Shown here piece after piece: positions 57,773 through 64,000 of a DNA stretch of 64,000 nt. Numbering within the stretch: the stretch's first letter is position 1; each line of letters begins with the position of its first letter. Where the stretch lies: positions 11,319,175 to 11,383,174 of the forward strand of contig JBANSL010000018.1 of assembly GCA_037127255.1 (NCBI GenBank). The letters are read 5' to 3'. Made by a program: the position numbers and the translations under genes. Below the pieces are notes generated by a model. It saw nothing but the letters and a program-made list of their open reading frames with translations, made no database searches and had not been told where the DNA came from. The stretch is from Persicaria tinctoria. Its lineage: Eukaryota > Streptophyta > Magnoliopsida > Caryophyllales > Polygonaceae.

Positions 57773-58137
57773 TCAAATTCAACCTGATCACTATCGGCGG
57801 ACATCGATCCCTAACGGTGGGCGCAGACCTTCAAAACTCTGAAGTCATTCGTCTTCCTCTCCGTGCTTTCAACTCGTCTTCGTCTTAGCTCGTCTTTGCT
57901 TCTTCATGGACACTTCTAAACCTCATGCAGCCATCTCTAGCAACTCCAACACCGTCTCTTTGATCCACCTCTGAGTCCGACTCCGCAAGTCTGTACAATT
58001 TACCACAAAATGTGTAGATTCCGAACTTTGACAACCAAATAATAAGATATGCAAAATGAACATAAAACATGCAATATGCACACCATATCTAACCTAAAAT
58101 TAACTAAAATGCCTATCTAAAATATGCATTATCAAAA

Positions 58138-59416
58138 GGGTAAATTGCAGTAAACCACCCTTAAAATATACCCCTTTGCACAAAACCACCCGTTAAATCA
58201 ATAATTGCACCAAACCACCCGTTAAAGCATTTCTGTTAGCAAAGTCACACCCCACCAAAATTTCTGTCAAGTTTCTGTTAAATCTTTGAAATTACCATTT
58301 TATCCTTTATTTTTTAAATCAGACTTAGTGAGAAGAAATAATTCTAAAATACAAATTAAAAATACCCACAATTTATTGTTTGACTTTGACCTTTAGGCTT
58401 CATCCCCTTCCCTACCTCTGAGTCCTCTGACTCTACCCAAAACTCCTAAATTCCTACTCACTGGTAAACATGTTCGAGAATGAAATTGGAATTTTTTTAT
58501 TAATCATTAATCATTTTCTTTTAAATTAAACACCACAAAAAGGATGATACATGATCCAAAAACAATTTGCTGAAGAGATAAACAAGCAAAGCAACACCAG
58601 ATCTAGATATAATGGCTTCCACATAGCATAATTCATGAGCAAAATAAAAAATTAATCTGGCATGGTCCATCTTCTCTAATCCATGAGCAAAATCAAAACT
58701 TAATCCATGAGCAAGATTATACAATTTATACTATTTAATTGGGTATTCAACATTGTCCATCCTCCCTCATCTGGCAGCTCCTTCAACCTTTCATTACTTC
58801 TTTACTCTCGGTCACTCCCTCTCAAACCTCCTCAATCAACTCCAAATCACTATAATCCAACCTCCAATATCAATCCCTCCCTTACTAAAACCCCCAACCC
58901 TGCACCAGATCTAAATAATTCTACCATCGCCAAACGAAAATGGCTTCCTCTCTAACTTGACTCGCCTCTCCCCTCCAGCTTTGACTCTGACTCCAACCCC
59001 GATTTTGATCTTCGACCACTTTTGACTGGTCCCTCCAGAAGCTCATCGCCCATGGCTACTTCCGCGGCGAGGTTGAACCAGATCCAAAACTTGGCTTAGA
59101 TTTGGTCAACGCAATTACTGCCTTAGATATAGAAAATGATGAAACTCAAAATAGATCCTAGGCTGGGTTTTAGAGAAACGAACTTGTACATTTTGGGTGG
59201 TGTTTATTTTAGAATTATTTTTTTAATTAAATTTTGATTAAAAAAAGAGAGTATATGGGTAAATTAAAGTAGATAACGGAAATCTGACGGAAAATTTGGG
59301 AGGGTGTGACTTTGCAAACAAAACAGGTTTAAAGGGTGGTTTACTGCAAATATGAATTTAACGGGTGGTTTTATGCAAAGAAGCATATTTTAAGGGTGGT
59401 TTTCTGCAATTTTCCC
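58138..59416. mobile_element. MULE-like element, candidate Pack-MULE
   Basis: Arms of about 180 bp start GGGTAAATTGCAG and end CTGCAATTTTCCC, each with repeated AACCACCC(G/T)TTAAA. A perfect 9-bp duplication TTATCAAAA flanks it (58129-58137, 59417-59425). The interior 58740-59120 is GC-richer, with exon-like Pro/Ser-rich reading and a Met-Ala start; it is unlike the arms, so a captured gene piece is likely. No transposase. It inserted at the very end of the Tat-type LTR. Confidence 0.82.
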
Positions 59417-59455
59417 TTATCAAAATCCATGAATATTGTTTATTGGTTAAAAAAA

Positions 59456-60277
59456 GGAAAACTAATTAAAATACCTCCACCTTTGGGGGTATGGTAAAAA
59501 TATACCATCAACTTTCAAAAGTAATAAAAATATCCCGACCTTTGATAGTATTGGTAATATATTACCACAAGTTTTCTCATTGGTCAAAAATGCTGACAAG
59601 ACATCATACGTTGATTTTTTACAAGGGTTTTTTTTAACGGTTTCCTTAGGAAAAAAATAAAGAGTTGGACCGGCTTCATACACCACGCTTTTTCCTCCCT
59701 CCTATCTTCTTTCGTGATCGACTATTGAGCTGTCTTCCGATCTTTCAGGCAACTCATAGTTCATCTTCAATGACAGTCTTCCTCCCTTGTGGTCGGCTAT
59801 CTTGAGCTGTCTCTCTCACATCTTCTTCCTCTTTGATTCGTTCACATACTTAGCTGAATAAGTTTTTTCCCTCTTTGTTGTTGCTGTTGTTTTCGGTTTA
59901 GTTTTTTTTTTGTCGGTTTGGTGTTAGCAATAGTCATGTTGTGTTAATTTGAGGCAATTTTGACCGGATTAGTTGCTTGGTTGAATCAATTTCGTTTTTT
60001 CGGGTTTAATTTTGTTGTCGGTGCATTTTTTCCCTAAGGAAACCGTTTAAGAAACCTCGATTTTAGTACTAATTTATAAAAAAGACATCCACGCAGGTTG
60101 CCTTGTCAAAAACAAAATCAACGTAGGCTGCCTTGTCAGTATTTTTGACCAATGAGAAAACTCGTGGTAATATGTTACCACTACCCTCAAAGGTCGGGAT
60201 ATTTTAATTACATTTGAAAGTTGAGGATATATTTTTACCATACCCCAAAAGGTGGGGGTATTTTAATTAGTTTTCTC
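59456..60277. mobile_element. MULE-like element with long TIRs
   Basis: Arms of about 200 bp start GGAAAACTAATTAAAATACC and end GGTATTTTAATTAGTTTTCTC-like, with TTAAAAAAA (59447-59455, 60278-60286) as a 9-bp duplication. The interior 59680-59900 is pyrimidine-rich and may be a captured gene leader. No transposase. Confidence 0.75.
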
Positions 60278-60286
60278 TTAAAAAAA

Positions 60287-60556
60287 TCAAGTGCAAAATA
60301 TTTTAAGATGTTTGTATACTTTAAGATAAGCTTAAAGTGTTGCTTAACTTGTCGTTTTAGTAAGTAAATCGTGTTAAGAAAAATTTGTCATTTTAGGTAT
60401 TTTATCATCCACCTTACGAAATTGTCCTTGTAATGATTAGATAACTGTTAGCTGTACTTTCTAAGTGTATTTTTGCTAGTATTTTTTAATAAATGTATAG
60501 ATTTTTTAAATAAAAGAATTTAATTAACGAAGAGGGGGAGATTTCTACTTGCAAAT
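60287..60556. other. Unassigned AT-rich spacer
   Basis: No gene or repeat structure recognised. Confidence 0.4.
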
Positions 60557-60572
60557 GGAATGTCTTTTCGAG

Positions 60573-60624
60573 TCCGGGCCTGTCCGGCCTCGAATTATTT
60601 CCTTATAAAAAAAAAAAAAAAAAG
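60573..60624 (+). mobile_element. 52-bp orphan LINE tail
   Basis: TCCGGGCCTGTCCGG...TTATTTCCTTAT plus about 17 A is flanked by a perfect 16-bp duplication GGAATGTCTTTTCGAG (60557-60572, 60625-60640). It matches the 3' end of the retroposon at 51854-51902 with one change over about 35 bp. It is an extreme 5' truncation. Confidence 0.88.
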
Positions 60625-60640
60625 GGAATGTCTTTTCGAG

Positions 60641-61681
60641 GCATGATGAGAATAATTTATTAAAAAAAGTAAAAGTAATTTTATGAATTTGCTTGATTTT
60701 TTTTTTAAGTTTACATTCCTTATAGAAATATCATCCATACTTGACCCCCAAAAAAAAATTCGTTCATGCAGCACTTTCTAGTTTCAATCTCGTGGGGTTG
60801 TGGTCTTGTGGAGTTGTGGATATGGAATCATCTATCTTTCTAATTTTTTTGGACTCTTTCCAAAATAGTATTTGATTTGATGTGGACAAAATTAATTGGA
60901 GGTGGTTGATATGTTTACTTGTAATTTTGCTGATATTTTATTTTTTTAAAATTCATAAAAAATAGTAATATTTTATACGGAGTATAGCAATTTTCAAATT
61001 CTCAAAAGTAAAAAGTCTTGGATAAAAGAATTATAATTTAAATATAAAAACTATATTTACAACTTTATTATACAATTTATACCCATCGTATACGTCAATC
61101 GTGACTTTGGTATGTTGGGTGGGAGGAAGATATTTTATTTCAATATAGTGATGAAAGGGGCAAAAAAAAAATCAATTATAGTTGCACTTTTTTTTGTATT
61201 TTTCCGATTTTTTATGCTTGTCCGGCGAAGGATATTTTCGGTGAGACACGTCAGCATAAAAATATCTCGGGGTGAAGGCGTGGGATTTTTCACGCTACTA
61301 TTGAAGACGGATAGTTATCTGATGTAGCTGCGGCATTGTGGGCTTCATCAACCCTCGACACGTGTCATAAAGCGTTTACAACTGGAGCGCTTTTTTTGCC
61401 CCTACCGTCACTTCCTCCGTTTAAACCAAACCCCCCCCTTTTTATTCGCCATTTCTCAAATCCCAAATATCTCCAGCTGCTGCCGAACAAAAAAGCTTAT
61501 TTTATTTCATTTTTTAAGGTTGAAATTGTAATCGACGGAGGGGAGGGAAGAGCTTGTGTGAGGAGCATTCAATATTGCTTTCTGTGTGTGGGAGAGATAG
61601 TGTTTTTCATTTTTACGGATTTGGATCCCAGTTTCGGAGGAGAGAGAGGGGGTTTCCGGGTTTTTTTTTTTTGTTTTTTTT
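60641..61681. other. Promoter and 5' UTR region of the COR27-like gene
   Basis: AT-rich to about 61320, then GC-richer with pyrimidine runs (61385-61700). Frames at 61336-61695 look like leader sequence. No other gene. Confidence 0.45.
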
Positions 61682-63598
61682 ATGGCTGCTATTGATGATT
61701 CAACTGGTTTTGTGGAGCAGGAAGAGACATCTAGCCTGGTAAGACATTGATCAAATGTGATTATTTTTTTTTAAATTTTCATTTTGCAGAATTAAGTATG
61801 GTTTTGTAACTTTGTTAGTTGATCTTGTTTTTTTTTTCCCTCTTTTACGAGGTTGCTTATAGAATTTTTGTTCCGTTCTGAATCTGGATTGCGATTAGTT
61901 CTTGATTTCTGATACGTGTCTACATTTTAGGGCTTGGTCTATCCCTGAAATCATCATTATATGTGAAATTGGGTCTGAATTTATCTGGATTCAGGTTTTT
62001 GATTTGCTAATGGTTTCTGGATGAGGACCAAAAAGTCATGGATGTCATTAGGTCTTATTTATTGCATCTTAAGCACGTTTTACTTGCTGGGAGAGATAAT
62101 TAAGCATGAATGCATGATCCTTTGCTATTAAGGAATATTAAATTAAATGTGATTATCTTCTTTCAATTACTTATTTACATGTAGGCTAGTAATGTTCCAT
62201 TTGATCCCATCTTTCTGCATTTTTAGTTAGGTGGATTCATAATTGACTGTATTCAATTGAGCTAGATATTTTTCATACCGAATTCTGCACTGGTTTGATA
62301 CAGTGTTAACATCTGCTATACATACTTGATACTTCAAGTTTGAGGTCTTAAAATAACTGTTCTGTCACCTAGGATTCGGTTGCATGGACGGATGAGAAGC
62401 ATAGCATGTATCTTAAGTCTATGGAAGCTTCATTTGTGCACCAACTGTACAATTCGTGCAGGCAAGGTGAACCAGCTGGACTGGGCCAGGTATTGTTCGC
62501 TCATTGACCTTTCTTACTTCGATCATCTCTTATTGGATCTGTACATCCTCTCAATACTCGTATGTTGATTCTGTGTTATTTGATCAGCCTAAAGCTCACC
62601 AGCACGGTAAATGGCAGAAAACGTTCTACAAAACTTCTCCATACACCCATTTTAGAGCACTGGATAATGATGCCTTTGAGCAGCAACCTTTGGGCTTTGG
62701 AGGGCAGATGTTATCTTCACGCGGATCGGAAAATATCACGAGGATGTTGGTAGATGGGGAACATCATCAAGTTTCATTGAACTTGAATGAAGGTAGCTTA
62801 TGATAGATTCCTAATAATTGCAAGTTATTTTATTAGACGCCTAAAGTTCATGATTATAGTGGTGGCACATTAAAGTAAGAGGTTCTCTTAGATATTTTCC
62901 GAGACAGGGTTCCTATTATCACAGTTTGTTTCTTGATTTCCCATGTGATTTGTCTGCACTACTATAGTTCATATGTTGACTGAAATATCTAGCTGCCTTG
63001 ATATCTCCTCCTGTTGAGATAGGATGTTTATGAATGCCTTTGGGTAGATACTGTAACCTTCTTGGTTGTTAAATAATAGGTGCTACTGAGCATGTTACAG
63101 GGCTCTCCTAGATGCCCTTCTGATATAAATGGTACCCCAATTAAATGCAAAAGTGATGACATAATTTCACATGTGGTAGTAACTAGTAAGTGACTATGCA
63201 AATAAGATAAGGCCAGTTTCTTTAGCATCGTTACTTTCCAAGTGCTAATTCAGTTTTGTTGTGGCATTGTCTGCAGAGGTTTCTGATCAGAACTTTGTGA
63301 ATGAGGATTATGAAAACCGAGCTGCAAGTGGGCAAAGGGCAAAAAGGGTAAGGACTCTGGATGCCTCGGCTGCAAGCAGTAATGACCAAGTAAGAAGCCT
63401 GCAAAAATATCACGCCTAGAGGAATATTGCAGTAACTTACTATATCTTCTATCACTGACTGCATTATGCATTTTTCAGGTGGTTCCATTTGGTGTATCCC
63501 AGTTGGTAAGGCAAGACCATGATGAAGGCTGCTCTGATTCGCAGGATAGAATGATGGAGAGTAGTGAGCAGGCAGCGAAAACTGAGAGCGCTTTCTGA
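61682..63598 (+). CDS. COR27: COR27/COR28-like cold-regulated clock protein, 5 exons
   Basis: Exons 61682-61738, 62373-62489, 62588-62792, 63277-63389 and 63479-63598 join in frame to give 203 residues. The diagnostic block WTDEKHSMYLKSMEASFVHQ (from residue 24) matches the conserved motif of Arabidopsis COR27 and COR28, small night-phased, cold- and light-responsive proteins that repress clock and flowering genes and act with the COP1/HY5 pathway. The remainder is low complexity, with a basic RAKRVR patch in exon 4 and QVVPFGVSQLV at the exon 4/5 join, also family-like. The start ATG follows a long T run; no earlier in-frame ATG joins the exon. Functional roles are from the family, not from this sequence. 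Confidence 0.85.
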
Positions 63599-64000
63599 AT
63601 GTCGTATCTGGTTTTGATATGAGGGTGGCAGAAAGTGAAGTACGGGTCCTTGCAGTGTTCCATTTTTAGAGATTCTTACGCGACAGTAACGCAATATTCT
63701 TCCGTGAAGCAATTGGGGAGGAAGACAAAGCTGATGAAGCCCCAATTCTGAATCAACTTAAAGCCTTCTCCTATCCGGGTTTTTTTCGTGTGAGTTACTT
63801 CTATTAAGAGATGCGTTTATGTAGGAAGGGTAGGCTTGTTGTCTACCAGTACCAGCTGACAGAGAATGTACATAACTTGAGTAGTTTTATGAGCTGGTGT
63901 AGTTTGCGAATTGCTTATTGTTTCTTTTTATTGATGTCTTCAATCTATAACTAGAAAATGGGAATTTTGTGTTAGTGAGTAGGCCAGGACTCCAGGAGGA
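63599..64000. other. 3' flank of COR27-like gene
   Basis: Presumed 3' UTR. Minus-strand frames here are shadows. Nothing else seen to the window end. Confidence 0.45.

Larger units (their letters stand above)
54245..58134 (-). repeat. Tat-type LTR remnant, expanded by duplication
   Basis: The right end (CTAAAATGCCTATCTAAAATATGCATTATCA-like) and the segment CAAGACAAAATCAACAACAT...AAAGAAGATTGAAAT correspond to the LTR of the inner element at 7317-8614. It is a diverged relative. The left end is missing or uncertain. The hAT MITE and the tandem duplication interrupt it. No gag or protease adjoins, so it is probably a solo LTR. Confidence 0.6.

Noticed and set aside
61336..61695. 119-codon ORF upstream of the COR27-like gene
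   Set aside because: It lies in the presumed 5' UTR, out of frame with exon 1, and has a Phe-rich end from poly-T.

Overview
This is a stretch of plant nuclear genome. It has AT-rich intergenic DNA, GT-AG introns, plant-only gene families (HECATE bHLH, DCL/DUF3223, COR27-like, BOI-type RING ligase) and a dense load of plant transposable elements. Gene content fits a eudicot. I cannot fix the order or species from sequence alone. No rRNA gene, functional tRNA gene or CRISPR array was seen.

Host genes, left to right: a LEA_2 membrane protein (1518-2703, +, 3 exons); a BOI-related RING E3 ligase (22977-24430, +, 4 exons); a RID3/WDR18-like WD40 gene (26106-30535, +, 8 exons) with intact splice sites but an in-frame TAA in exon 5; an intronless HEC1/HEC2-like bHLH gene (43601-44290, +); a DCL chloroplast protein (complement 48024-50504, 3 exons); an orphan terminal exon (complement 51696-51791); and a COR27/COR28-like cold and clock gene (61682-63598, +, 5 exons). 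They look like independent single genes, not a pathway cluster.

Mobile DNA takes up more than half of the window. From 3170 to 18815 lies a minus-strand Sirevirus-like Ty1/copia element with target duplication AAATA. It has gag, a broken pol and a large third ORF in the env position. Its RNase H region is split by a young, minus-strand, Tat/Athila-type Ty3 element (7317-13716, target duplication GTGAG) that encodes only gag and protease. Next come a cluster of foldback MITEs and a TRIM nested in one of them (19801-21978), a decayed copia fragment (24841-25760), nested MITEs inside the RID3-like gene, a Helitron end, a hAT element just upstream of the HEC gene, and a tRNA-derived SINE.

The right third is the most rearranged. 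A 1.7 kb LINE-tailed retroposon sits in the intron next to the orphan exon. Its 5' part plus flanking MITE and LTR remnants was then copied as a nearly perfect 2.4 kb tandem duplication (52974-57772) with a 5-bp TCAAA microhomology. Two MULE-like elements with 9-bp target duplications follow, then a 52-bp orphan LINE tail with a 16-bp target duplication.

I see no previously undescribed defence or metabolic system. The observations most worth following are the recurrent near-palindrome TCAAGRYCTTGA through the Sirevirus, its truncated 5' LTR fused into the primer-binding site, the pol-less gag-PR element with hairpin-rich LTRs, the nonsense codon in the RID3-like gene, and the exact 2.4 kb tandem duplication.
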